DNA from: Clostridia bacterium
Lineage (GTDB): Bacteria > Bacillota > Clostridia > Lachnospirales > WQUN01
DNA: 6,430 bases
Direction: 5' to 3'
Assembly: GCA_025997155.1 (NCBI GenBank)
Contig: BNUF01000141.1
Coordinates: 1-6,430 of the forward strand
Shown here in pieces: positions 1-6,125 of this stretch; position 1 is the stretch's first letter, and each line of letters starts with the position of its first letter. Below the pieces are notes generated by a model. That model was not told where the DNA came from. It did not search any database and was given only the letters and a program-made list of their open reading frames with translations. The position numbers and the translations under genes were made by a program.

Positions 1-34
1 GGTCGGGCTGTGTATGGGTATGGGCTACCTCGTC
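1..34. repeat. Left arm of 34-bp perfect inverted repeat, at window edge
   Basis: Bases 1-34 are the exact reverse complement of 347-380. Pairing stops at base 35 (A, where T would be needed) and the arm begins at the very first base of the window, so it may extend further left. Both arms lie within the DUF4956 gene: the right arm encodes residues 107-117, the left arm the last visible codons. Such an arm at a sequence end is typical of a chimeric or fold-back assembly end, but a real inversion cannot be ruled out. Confidence 0.95.
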
Positions 35-697
35 AAGCGTCAGCGAAATGTTTAGATTGCCGTTGCGGCAGCGCAGCTCGTCCAAAAACTCCTTTTCGTT
101 CGCGCCGCCTTTTGCGGTTATCAAATACCGCAGCTCAAACAAACTGCCAAGGTCTGTCAGTTTCACGCCAATCCGTTTGTAGTCGGACGTGTAGCGTTTA
201 ATAATATCGTCGAACGCGCCTGTAAAGTTCAGACTGTCGGGTATGACTATTCTCAAAATCTCGCGCTCCGACTTCAAATGTCCGAACTTGACGGCTTCGA
301 GCAGGAATATCACAGCGCACAGCAGAACCGCCGCTATAACTCCATAGACGAGGTAGCCCATACCCATACACAGCCCGACCGCCATAGAGAACAGCACGAA
401 CGTGATGTCTTTCGGGTCGCCGGGTGCGGATCGGAAACGGATAATTTGAAACGCTCCCGCCAAGCTGAACGCCTGCGCAACAGAGTTGCCGATTAGAAGT
501 ATTATTATCGTTACGACGGCGGGTAGAACCACCAACGTAACGGAGAAACCCTGCGACGGCGTTTTGGTCTTGTGCGTCTTCATATAAGTAAAGCTGATTA
601 CAGTGCCAAGCACGAGCGACGCGGCGAGCGCGATTATCAGATTCAGTGCTGAAATGTTCGAGTTGATAAGTTCCTCCGCGAAAATCGATTCAAACAT
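1..697 (-). CDS. DUF4956 domain membrane protein (3'-truncated by window edge)
   Basis: Read on the minus strand from ATG at 697, this frame is open for 232 codons to the window edge with no stop. The start is fixed by AGGAGG at 709-714, lying 11 nt upstream of the ATG. Three hydrophobic stretches (about residues 17-37, 53-71 and 99-135) predict a membrane-embedded N-terminal half. A cytoplasmic tail follows, ending in the family-like ELRCRNGNLNISL (207-219). The conserved core is SLAGAFQIIRFRSAPGDP (78-95), with the IRFR motif typical of DUF4956. The family's role is unproven; it usually sits next to VTC-domain genes, as here, where it starts 17 nt after the VTC stop in the same operon. A role in polyphosphate synthesis or translocation is inference from that pairing. 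The family is about this long, so few residues should be missing. Codons 222-232 fall in the 34-bp inverted repeat and may not be genuine. Confidence 0.88.
   Translation of the reverse strand, partial: MFESIFAEELINSNISALNLIIALAASLVLGTVISFTYMKTHKTKTPSQGFSVTLVVLPAVVTIIILLIGNSVAQAFSLAGAFQIIRFRSAPGDPKDITFVLFSMAVGLCMGMGYLVYGVIAAVLLCAVIFLLEAVKFGHLKSEREILRIVIPDSLNFTGAFDDIIKRYTSDYKRIGVKLTDLGSLFELRYLITAKGGANEKEFLDELRCRNGNLNISLTLDEVAHTHTQPD
347..380. repeat. Right arm of 34-bp perfect inverted repeat
   Basis: This is the internal partner of bases 1-34. On the minus strand it codes for residues 107-117 (VGLCMGMGYLV), part of the third hydrophobic stretch of the DUF4956 protein. That fits the family well, so this copy is probably the original and the copy at 1-34 the derived or artefactual one. 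Confidence 0.93.
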
Positions 698-714
698 AGT
701 CTTTTTATCCTCCT

Positions 715-1509
715 TTACGCAAACGCGAACGCCAATTCAGTTTCCTCCGCACGCGGCGCGGTACGCGGGAACGCGAATACTCGTAGTATCGGTTTCTTAA
801 GCTCCGCCGCAAGCGTCTTTTGATACTCGACACCGTACTTCGACAGGCTGACAGGTTTAATGTCATATTCCGCCAGCAGTTTTGACAGCCAAAGCGGAAC
901 CGTATCCGCCGTTTTGATTTCCATAAGCCACTTGCCGTCCGAGAGCAACGGTTTGCCGTATATCCCGCTTTCAAGCCGCAAATCCGTCCTGCGCGAGAGT
1001 ATATTCGTGTCGAATGACACGCGCAAGTCAGTTTCATCGTTTCTAAACGCCCTTCGCTCATAGGAAATATAAACGACGGGTTTCAGCGGCATTCGTGAAA
1101 GTAGGTACTGTGTTTCCCTCAACACCTGCGCGTTCATATACGGCTGAAGGACGGGGAGCCGCCTGGTATTCAGAAATGTATACGCCTCCGCGAGTTTCAA
1201 CCCGCTGCGCCGCTTGTTCACCTTGCCATTGAATTTCTTCTTAATCTCGGCATAGACCGTGCTGCCCTCGGTCGGCGTTCCGTAGGAGCGCAAGCGCAGT
1301 TTTTCCTTATAGAGCGGCTTGGAGAGCGACTCGCGGATTAATCGGCTGTCCTCCGTGTCATAATAAATGTTGCAAATAGGATACGTAAAGTCTGCCTTGC
1401 TGTATTCGTCACTATCCATAAATTCGGAAAGTCTGCATTGCAGGCCGCCGAACGCGTCCTCGCCGATTAAGTATTTGTTCTCGTATCTGTTGAAAACCTC
1501 GATTGCCAT
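715..1509 (-). CDS. VTC-domain polyphosphate polymerase family protein
   Basis: This 264-residue protein is a single VTC domain, the catalytic fold of yeast Vtc4, which makes polyphosphate from ATP inside a beta-barrel tunnel. Visible family motifs in order are RYENKYLI (8-15), IYYDTED (48-54), KLRLRSYG (70-77, the paired basic residues R72 and R74), EIKKKFNGKVNKRR (88-101), YERRAF (150-155), RVSFDTNI (163-170), LMEIKT (195-200, acidic E197 as the likely metal ligand) and SLSKYGVEY (221-229). These basic strands and the glutamate match the phosphate- and metal-binding pattern of the family, so the enzyme looks intact. There is no signal peptide or membrane segment; it is cytoplasmic and probably works with the membrane DUF4956 protein encoded 17 nt downstream. 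The ATG at 1509 follows GGAGG (1517-1521) by 7 nt. Polyphosphate synthesis is inferred from the family; other VTC/CYTH-like triphosphate activities are possible. Confidence 0.93.
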   Translation of the reverse strand: MAIEVFNRYENKYLIGEDAFGGLQCRLSEFMDSDEYSKADFTYPICNIYYDTEDSRLIRESLSKPLYKEKLRLRSYGTPTEGSTVYAEIKKKFNGKVNKRRSGLKLAEAYTFLNTRRLPVLQPYMNAQVLRETQYLLSRMPLKPVVYISYERRAFRNDETDLRVSFDTNILSRRTDLRLESGIYGKPLLSDGKWLMEIKTADTVPLWLSKLLAEYDIKPVSLSKYGVEYQKTLAAELKKPILRVFAFPRTAPRAEETELAFAFA

Positions 1510-1542
1510 TGTGTTTCCTCCTTCGCTTTCTTGATTGTGTTC

Positions 1543-1570
1543 ATTTTACATCGCTATTATGAACTTGCAA
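1543..1570 (-). promoter_or_regulatory. Putative sigma-A promoter for VTC/DUF4956 operon
   Basis: On the minus strand, TTGCAA (1570-1565) and TAAAAT (1548-1543) are separated by 16 bp and lie 34 nt upstream of the VTC start codon. The match is fair rather than strong, which would suit a promoter that needs an activator. The direct repeats at 1580-1610 lie just upstream of its -35. Confidence 0.5.
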
Positions 1571-1579
1571 GGGCTGAAT

Positions 1580-1610
1580 TGTGGCGCAAATGTGGCACAT
1601 TGTGTCAATA
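1580..1610. promoter_or_regulatory. Phased direct repeats, candidate OmpR-family operator
   Basis: Three related units follow each other: TGTGGCGCAA (1580-1589), TGTGGCACAT (1591-1600) and the weaker TGTGTCAATA (1601-1610). They start 11 and 10 bp apart, so they sit on one face of the helix. OmpR/PhoB-family regulators generally bind tandem direct repeats of about this period. The array sits between two divergent promoters, 11 bp upstream of the response-regulator -35 and 9 bp upstream of the VTC -35. The adjacent response regulator is the obvious candidate to bind it; that link is inference. Confidence 0.5.
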
Positions 1611-1621
1611 CGCGTTTTGGA

Positions 1622-1650
1622 TTGAAAACGCCGTGATTTTGGTATATAAT
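1622..1650 (+). promoter_or_regulatory. Sigma-A promoter for the two-component operon
   Basis: TTGAAA (1622-1627) and a perfect TATAAT (1645-1650) are separated by exactly 17 bp. Transcription should start near 1657, giving a leader of about 24 nt that carries GGAGG at 1668-1672, 8 nt before the response-regulator ATG. Confidence 0.8.
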
Positions 1651-1680
1651 AACGGCAGTTGAACAACGGAGGTCAAGATT

Positions 1681-2364
1681 ATGGCAAAAATCCTGATATG
1701 CGACGACCAGCGGATGATTCACGAAACGCTGCGGGAATATATAGAAGCGGAAGGCTTCGAATGCGCGTCGGCTTTCGACGGCGAGGACGCTCTCGTCAAA
1801 TTCGAGAGCGAGAAGCCGGACTTCGTTATACTGGACCTGATGATGCCGAAGAAAAGCGGCTTGGACGTATGCCGCGAAATTAGACGCGAACATAACACGC
1901 CTATCATAATGCTGACCGCCAAGGGCGAAGAAATAGACCGCATACTCGGCTTGGAGCTTGGCGCGGACGATTATATCGTGAAACCGTTTTCGCCGCGTGA
2001 GGTTGTGGCGCGGATTAAGGTCGTTCTTCGCCGCGTAACGGAAACGCCGAAAGAAAGGTTGCAAGTTCTGCGTTTTTCGGGACTGCAAATCAATATGAGT
2101 AATTACGAGATACTGGCGGACGGAAAAGCCGTCGCCGCAACTCCAAAAGAAGTGGAACTTCTCTACAAGCTGTGCTCCGCGCCGGGACGAGTGTGGGGTC
2201 GAGAACAGTTACTCTCTGACGTTTGGGGCTACGACTATTACGGGGATACCCGCGTCGTTGACACGCAAATCAAGCGCATACGCGCCAAACTGCCTGAAAA
2301 CGAAAATTGGGCGATTCGCAGTATTTACGGCGTAGGCTACAAATTCGAGGTGAGCCGTGATTGA
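1681..2364 (+). CDS. OmpR/PhoB-family response regulator
   Basis: This 227-residue protein has the normal length and two-domain layout of the family. The receiver domain (about 1-118) shows the acidic pair D8/D9, phospho-acceptor D52 in VILDLMMP, T79 in MLTA and K101 in VKPF, so all key phosphorylation residues are present. The C-terminal winged-helix DNA-binding domain (about 128-225) includes ATPKEVELLYKL, REQLLSDVWGYDYYGDTRVVD and the closing YGVGYKFE. It is a cytoplasmic transcription regulator controlled by the histidine kinase encoded immediately downstream, whose start overlaps this gene by 8 nt. The ATG follows GGAGG by 8 nt and a strong promoter lies at 1622-1650. The phased repeats at 1580-1610 suggest autoregulation and control of the divergent VTC operon. 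The signal and the true regulon cannot be read from the sequence. Confidence 0.96.
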   Translation: MAKILICDDQRMIHETLREYIEAEGFECASAFDGEDALVKFESEKPDFVILDLMMPKKSGLDVCREIRREHNTPIIMLTAKGEEIDRILGLELGADDYIVKPFSPREVVARIKVVLRRVTETPKERLQVLRFSGLQINMSNYEILADGKAVAATPKEVELLYKLCSAPGRVWGREQLLSDVWGYDYYGDTRVVDTQIKRIRAKLPENENWAIRSIYGVGYKFEVSRD

Positions 2365-3715
2365 CAGACTGACATTATCGAAAAGCGTCCTGCTTCGCAG
2401 AATAATACTGCTCACACTGTCGGCGGTGTTACTTGCGGGGTTGCTGTCGGCGGGAATTTACATTTTCGCGGCGCGTGGAATTTACGCCGATATGCGGGCT
2501 AAAGAATTGCTGCCGCTGGCGCGGACAATCGCCGAAACGATAGGCGCGGGCGAAGTAATCAATACCCGCCAAGAATTTGGCGCGGAACTATCCGTTTATA
2601 ATGAAAACGGGAATCCCGTTCGCAATTTTCAGCAAGGCGGTAGGCGACCGCCGCGTGAGGAAACGCCCGCCGCCGACGTGCAAACCGTTTTGAGCGGTAA
2701 AGAGGTATCGCATATCGTTGAAAGAATACTGGTCGTCGGCGTTCCGATTGAAACGGGGGGCGCGGTGTTCCTGACCAAACCTGTGTCGGAGCTTAACGAT
2801 ACGCTGAACGTGCTGAACAGAACGCTGATTATAAGCACGTTTGCGGCGATTGTGGTTATGCTTGTACCCGCTTACTTGATGACGCGGCGGCTCGTCGTTC
2901 CGATTCGGCAAATGAGGAACGCCGCCCGCGCAATGGCAGGCGGCGATTTTGGGGTACGCGCTGACGAAACGGTTAAAGGCGAAATCGGGGAACTGGCGGT
3001 TTCGGTCAATCACTTTGTAACTGAATCGGAGCGGCTTGAACAAACCCGCCGCGATTATGTCGCCAACGTGTCGCATGAACTGCGAACGCCTATCGCGTCA
3101 ATCCGCGCAATGGGCGAAACCTTGCGCGACGGTATGGTCAAGACAGACGAAAAGCGGGAACTGTTCTATAACAATATCGTGCGGGAATCAATGCGCCTGT
3201 CGCGCTTGGTGGACGATTTGCTTGAACTGTCGCGCTTGCAGGCAGGGAACGAAGCTATGCAAAAGACGCGGTTCGACTTGCGCGAGGTTATGCAGAACAT
3301 AGCGGACGGCTACGGTCATCTCGCAGAGGACGCGGGCTTGAAATTCTCCATAAACGCCGATATGACCGCGCCGATACCCGTTTACAGCAATTCCGACCGC
3401 GTGGAGCAGATTCTCGTCGCGCTCATGGACAACGCGATGAAGCATACGCCCGAAGGAGGGAGCGTCGCGCTGTCCTTCGAGCAGAAAGGCGGGAAAATCG
3501 TGGCAATCGTTTCCAACACGGGCGAAACGATACCGCTGGAAGATTTGCCATTTATATTCGAGCGGTTTTATACCGTTGACAAGGCACACTCCGGCGGAGG
3601 CACAGGGCTTGGACTGTCTATCGCGAAAGAGATTGTTCGGGGTTTGGGCGAGAAGATTTGGGCGGAAAGCGGCGAGGGCGTGACGCGGTTCGCGTTTACG
3701 ACACAAGCCGTTTAA
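2357..3715 (+). CDS. Membrane sensor histidine kinase
   Basis: This 452-residue kinase starts at GTG (2357), inside the last codons of the response regulator, with GAGGTGA at 2347-2353 as ribosome binding site. Domains in order: membrane helix 1 (about 13-37), an extracytoplasmic sensor of about 110 residues (38-150; small, Cache/PAS-like in size, ligand unknown), membrane helix 2 (about 155-175), a HAMP linker (about 177-227), a HisKA dimerisation domain with VSHELRTP (phospho-accepting H240), and a HATPase_c domain (about 343-448) with N-box DNAMKHT (N359), F-box FERFY and G2 box GGGTGLGLS. The G1 box reads SNTGET (386-391), with Asn where the usual DxGxG has Asp. NTG-type variants occur in Bacillota kinases, so activity is not excluded. 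It phosphorylates the upstream regulator. Its last 20 bp overlap the convergent exporter gene. Confidence 0.95.
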   Translation: MIDRLTLSKSVLLRRIILLTLSAVLLAGLLSAGIYIFAARGIYADMRAKELLPLARTIAETIGAGEVINTRQEFGAELSVYNENGNPVRNFQQGGRRPPREETPAADVQTVLSGKEVSHIVERILVVGVPIETGGAVFLTKPVSELNDTLNVLNRTLIISTFAAIVVMLVPAYLMTRRLVVPIRQMRNAARAMAGGDFGVRADETVKGEIGELAVSVNHFVTESERLEQTRRDYVANVSHELRTPIASIRAMGETLRDGMVKTDEKRELFYNNIVRESMRLSRLVDDLLELSRLQAGNEAMQKTRFDLREVMQNIADGYGHLAEDAGLKFSINADMTAPIPVYSNSDRVEQILVALMDNAMKHTPEGGSVALSFEQKGGKIVAIVSNTGETIPLEDLPFIFERFYTVDKAHSGGGTGLGLSIAKEIVRGLGEKIWAESGEGVTRFAFTTQAV

Positions 3716-5699
3716 CAAACTCGCAAATCAGCGCGGCGGCGTTTTCCGAGCCAATAGAACTATCAATGCAAAGGTTGTACTCCTTTGCGTCGCCCCACTT
3801 AGCCCCCGCAATTTCCATGTAATATTTTGACCGAGCCGCGTCCGACTTCGATATGCTCTTTTTGCCCTGCGCCTCGGTGTCGCCGTAATTCTTCATAACC
3901 TGCGCCACTCTGTATTCCTTTGGCGCGTGAACGAAAATCCGCACGACATTTTCATAATCCCGCAGCACATACCCTGCGGCGCGTCCGATTATTACGCACG
4001 AACCGCTGTCGGCGATTTTGCGGATAATGCGTTCCTGCGCGACAATAGCCTGTTGCACAGGTTCGGTACTCAAATACAGCCCGTGCATTATGCCAGGTTC
4101 GGCATCGTTTATATCGGAAATAAACTCCTTCGCCAAACCGCTTTCCTGCGCGGCGAGGGCAATCATTTCCTTGTAATAACACGGTATGCCTAATTGCTTC
4201 GCGGCAAGTTGCCCGATATACTTCCCCGACGAGCCGTGTTCGCGGTCGATTGTGATAATCACGCCTGGTTTTGACGGATGTATCGCCGTTGCGGGCGCGG
4301 GTTGTTCGACGGTTTCTTCTGTCCTCTCCAAGGACTTAAAAAACCGCGTGACAAGCGCCGCCGTTATGCAAATGCCGATTATGTCCGCTATCGGAGCAGC
4401 CCACAACGCACCCTCAATACCCAGCGCAGACGGCAACAATATTACAAGCGGTACGAAAAGCACAATATCCCTCGTGAGCGAAACCACCGCCGCTTTTGAC
4501 GGCTGCCCCACCGCCTGAAAGAAAATCGCCGTCATCTTAATGGTGCAGGTGAACGTCACGAGTGACAGGAATATGCGGAAGGTCTTTTGAGCGAACTCGT
4601 TGTACAAATCCGATTCTTTGCCAAACAAATTGATGACGGCTTGCGGAGCTAACTCAAACACAAGCGTAGATAAAACGCCGATAATCACCGTACACACTAA
4701 AACGGCTGTAAACGTCTCCCGCACACGCCTGTAATTTCCCGCGCCGAAGTTGTAGCCGAGAATCGGCTGTCCTCCAAGTATAACGCCGACAACAAGGTTG
4801 ATTACAATGGTGAACACCTTCATCGCGATACCGATGACCGCAATCGGAATATCCTGCCCGTACTTCGATATTGCGCCGTATTTTACGAGCATAATGTTAC
4901 AAACGAGAGATATAATGACGATTGACATTTGCGTGATAAACGTGGACACGCCGAGTTTTACGACGTTACTGAACAGCTTCAAACGCGGTGCGAAGCTCTG
5001 TCTGTTCAGCCTGAACGATTTTGAGCGGAAGAAATAAGTCAGCGAAATTATAAACGCCGCGATTTGCCCGATAATCGTGGCGTAAGCCGCGCCTTTGATT
5101 CCCATTTTAGGACAGCCTATCAATCCGAAAATCATAATCGGGTCGAGAATAATATTGATAACCGCGCCCGTGAGCATTGACGCCATCGAGTACGCTGGGC
5201 TTCCGTCCGCGCGGATAACCGCGTTCATCATATTCATCAGCATATACGCCGGGATACCCATAAGGATAATGGTGAAGTAATCCCTCGCTAAGCCGATACT
5301 CGCACCCGACGCTCCGAACGCTAACAGGACGTTGTCCATAAACAGAAAGCCCGCGCCTACGAATAACAGGCTCACGATAAGCGTCGCGCCGATTGCGTTA
5401 CCAATGGAACGGTGAGAGTGTGCGGTGTCGTTTCGGCCTTGACAGATACTCAAATACGCGGCGGCTCCGTCGCCGAAGCACCACGCGAACGCGACGGATA
5501 TAATCGTAATCGGGAATACGATTGTGGTCGCGGCGTTGCCGAGATAGCCGAGTTCGCTGTTGCCGATGAAGATTTGGTCTACGATGTTGTACAGCGAGCT
5601 GATAAGCAGCGACAAAATACACGGGATTGCAAACTTTGGGAGCAGTTTGCGAATAGGCTCCGTGCCAAGAAAGCTGTTGTTCTGTTGTTCGTTTTCCAT
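3696..5699 (-). CDS. MATE-family exporter fused to cytidylate-kinase-like domain
   Basis: This continuous 667-codon gene joins two families. Residues 1 to about 455 form a MATE multidrug/cation antiporter with about 12 hydrophobic segments. They include the N-terminal VDQIFIGNSELGYLGNAA (40-57) and the second-half motif QPILGYNFGAGN (311-322), both family hallmarks. MATE proteins use Na+ or H+ gradients to export organic cations, drugs or metabolites. After a Glu/Pro/Ala-rich linker (about 456-477), residues 478-667 match the cytidylate-kinase-like family (Cytidylate_kin2). The evidence there is ITIDREHGSSGKYIGQLAAK (482-501, the P-loop region), CVIIGRAAGYVLRD (568-581) and a closing stretch with YYMEIAGAKWGD plus YNLCIDSS. 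The kinase part is full length and in frame, with no sign of a frameshift. ATG 5699 follows GTGAGG (5713-5708) by 8 nt. Substrates of both halves are unknown; the kinase domain may be regulatory. Confidence 0.93.
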   Translation of the reverse strand: MENEQQNNSFLGTEPIRKLLPKFAIPCILSLLISSLYNIVDQIFIGNSELGYLGNAATTIVFPITIISVAFAWCFGDGAAAYLSICQGRNDTAHSHRSIGNAIGATLIVSLLFVGAGFLFMDNVLLAFGASGASIGLARDYFTIILMGIPAYMLMNMMNAVIRADGSPAYSMASMLTGAVINIILDPIMIFGLIGCPKMGIKGAAYATIIGQIAAFIISLTYFFRSKSFRLNRQSFAPRLKLFSNVVKLGVSTFITQMSIVIISLVCNIMLVKYGAISKYGQDIPIAVIGIAMKVFTIVINLVVGVILGGQPILGYNFGAGNYRRVRETFTAVLVCTVIIGVLSTLVFELAPQAVINLFGKESDLYNEFAQKTFRIFLSLVTFTCTIKMTAIFFQAVGQPSKAAVVSLTRDIVLFVPLVILLPSALGIEGALWAAPIADIIGICITAALVTRFFKSLERTEETVEQPAPATAIHPSKPGVIITIDREHGSSGKYIGQLAAKQLGIPCYYKEMIALAAQESGLAKEFISDINDAEPGIMHGLYLSTEPVQQAIVAQERIIRKIADSGSCVIIGRAAGYVLRDYENVVRIFVHAPKEYRVAQVMKNYGDTEAQGKKSISKSDAARSKYYMEIAGAKWGDAKEYNLCIDSSIGSENAAALICEFVKRLVS

Positions 5700-5772
5700 T
5701 TTAATAACCTCACTCTAATAAAATTTTGCGGACTCTTTATTCGAGAAAAGGTTCCTGAAAACTACGATAAAC

Positions 5773-5820
5773 GCAATAAAACGCGCAGAACTCCGTCAGG
5801 AATTCTACGCGTTTTATTGC
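5773..5820 (-). promoter_or_regulatory. Long hairpin at 5' end of exporter mRNA; candidate attenuator
   Basis: Arms 5773-5794 and 5799-5820 pair around a 4-nt loop (5795-5798). The outer 13 bp are perfect (GCAATAAAACGCG with CGCGTTTTATTGC). The only two irregular positions, 5786/5807 and 5791/5802, are C/A mismatches in plus-strand RNA but G-U wobbles in minus-strand RNA. The 22-pair stem is therefore complete only in the exporter transcript. It would begin about 8 nt after the predicted start site. The GC core followed by UUUUAUU resembles an intrinsic terminator, so it could act as an attenuator, an mRNA stabiliser or a terminator for the gene upstream. Confidence 0.65.
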
Positions 5821-5834
5821 TGTCCAATTTCACG

Positions 5835-5863
5835 ATTATAGCATATTTTTATTAAATTGTCAA
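5835..5863 (-). promoter_or_regulatory. Consensus sigma-A promoter for the exporter gene
   Basis: On the minus strand TTGACA (5863-5858) and TATAAT (5840-5835), both perfect, are separated by 17 bp. TG one base before the -10 box (TGCTATAAT) adds an extended -10. The predicted start is near 5828, giving a leader of about 129 nt. The -35 overlaps the last codons of the small ORF at 5852-6043. Such a strong promoter suggests that control acts after initiation or through a repressor. Confidence 0.85.
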
Positions 5864-6043
5864 TCTCATTTTTTGAAGAATTATTTCGCTTGTATAGATT
5901 TTTATGGGGCCACGCGCTATATGTAGTGGTAAATCAGACGAATTACAGAAATCATCCGCGAATAAAGCCATTGTTGGAAATGTCTGAATAATCATAACCA
6001 ACATAAGTATAAACGCAATAAGGCGTTTAGCCCTTCTAACCAT
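5852..6043 (-). CDS. Signal-peptide ORF: truncated surface-protein gene or small secreted peptide
   Basis: This 63-codon minus-strand ORF starts at ATG 6043, 6 nt after GGAGG (within 6048-6054). The N-terminus MVRRAKRLIAFILMLVMI is a classic signal peptide: basic n-region (R3, R4, K6, R7), hydrophobic core (about 8-19) and a likely cleavage site near MALFA-DD (25-31). The pattern is like the start of large secreted or cell-wall proteins of Clostridia. The remaining 32 or so residues match no family I recognise, end at a TAA inside the exporter promoter region, and contain one Cys. A frame with an upstream ATG at 6106 exists, but only the 6043 start has a ribosome binding site. Intact promoter (6126-6154) and ribosome binding site argue for expression. 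The abrupt end suggests either the remnant of a larger gene or a genuine small exported peptide. I cannot decide between them. Confidence 0.5.
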   Translation of the reverse strand: MVRRAKRLIAFILMLVMIIQTFPTMALFADDFCNSSDLPLHIARGPIKIYTSEIILQKMRLTI

Positions 6044-6074
6044 AAAATCCCTCCAATTTATCTGGTCTAGTGCA

Positions 6075-6101
6075 GCGTTTTGTAACAAAATCACAAAACG
6101 C
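6075..6101 (-). promoter_or_regulatory. Leader hairpin upstream of signal-peptide ORF
   Basis: GCGTTTTGT (6075-6083) and ACAAAACGC (6093-6101) are perfect 9-bp complements around a 9-nt loop. The element lies between the predicted start site (about 6119) and the ribosome binding site, so it would be part of the 5' leader. It has no following U-tract on the minus strand, so it is not a normal terminator. Function unknown. Confidence 0.5.
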
Positions 6102-6125
6102 CCCACTTTATGTTATTTTATGGAT

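Noticed and set aside
10..496. Plus-strand short frames at 10-201 and 278-496
   Set aside because: They lie antisense to the DUF4956 gene, whose conserved IRFR core and membrane pattern account for this region.
1603..1608. Consensus TTGACA on the minus strand between the divergent genes
   Set aside because: There is no acceptable -10 box 16-18 bp downstream (the sequence there is GCCACA), so it is more likely part of the direct-repeat array.
1546..2088. 180-codon minus-strand open frame opposite the response regulator
   Set aside because: It is a shadow of a well-supported gene on the other strand, has no ribosome binding site and its sequence fits no family.
3188..3718. 176-codon minus-strand frame (and a 162-codon one at 2588-3076) opposite the histidine kinase
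   Set aside because: The kinase domains on the plus strand explain this DNA. Arg/His-rich translations like these are typical of antisense shadows.
5412..5855. 147-codon plus-strand frame crossing the start of the exporter gene and the leader hairpin
   Set aside because: It reads antisense to the conserved MATE N-terminus and continues through a palindrome. There is no ribosome binding site or family match.
6011..6028. AAACGC/GCGTTT inverted repeat
   Set aside because: It lies inside codons of the signal-peptide n- and h-region with a 6-nt loop. The short arms are probably coincidental.
6044..6106. Upstream extension of the signal-peptide ORF to ATG 6106
   Set aside because: This start has no ribosome binding site, would place non-hydrophobic residues before the signal peptide, and the leader hairpin lies there.
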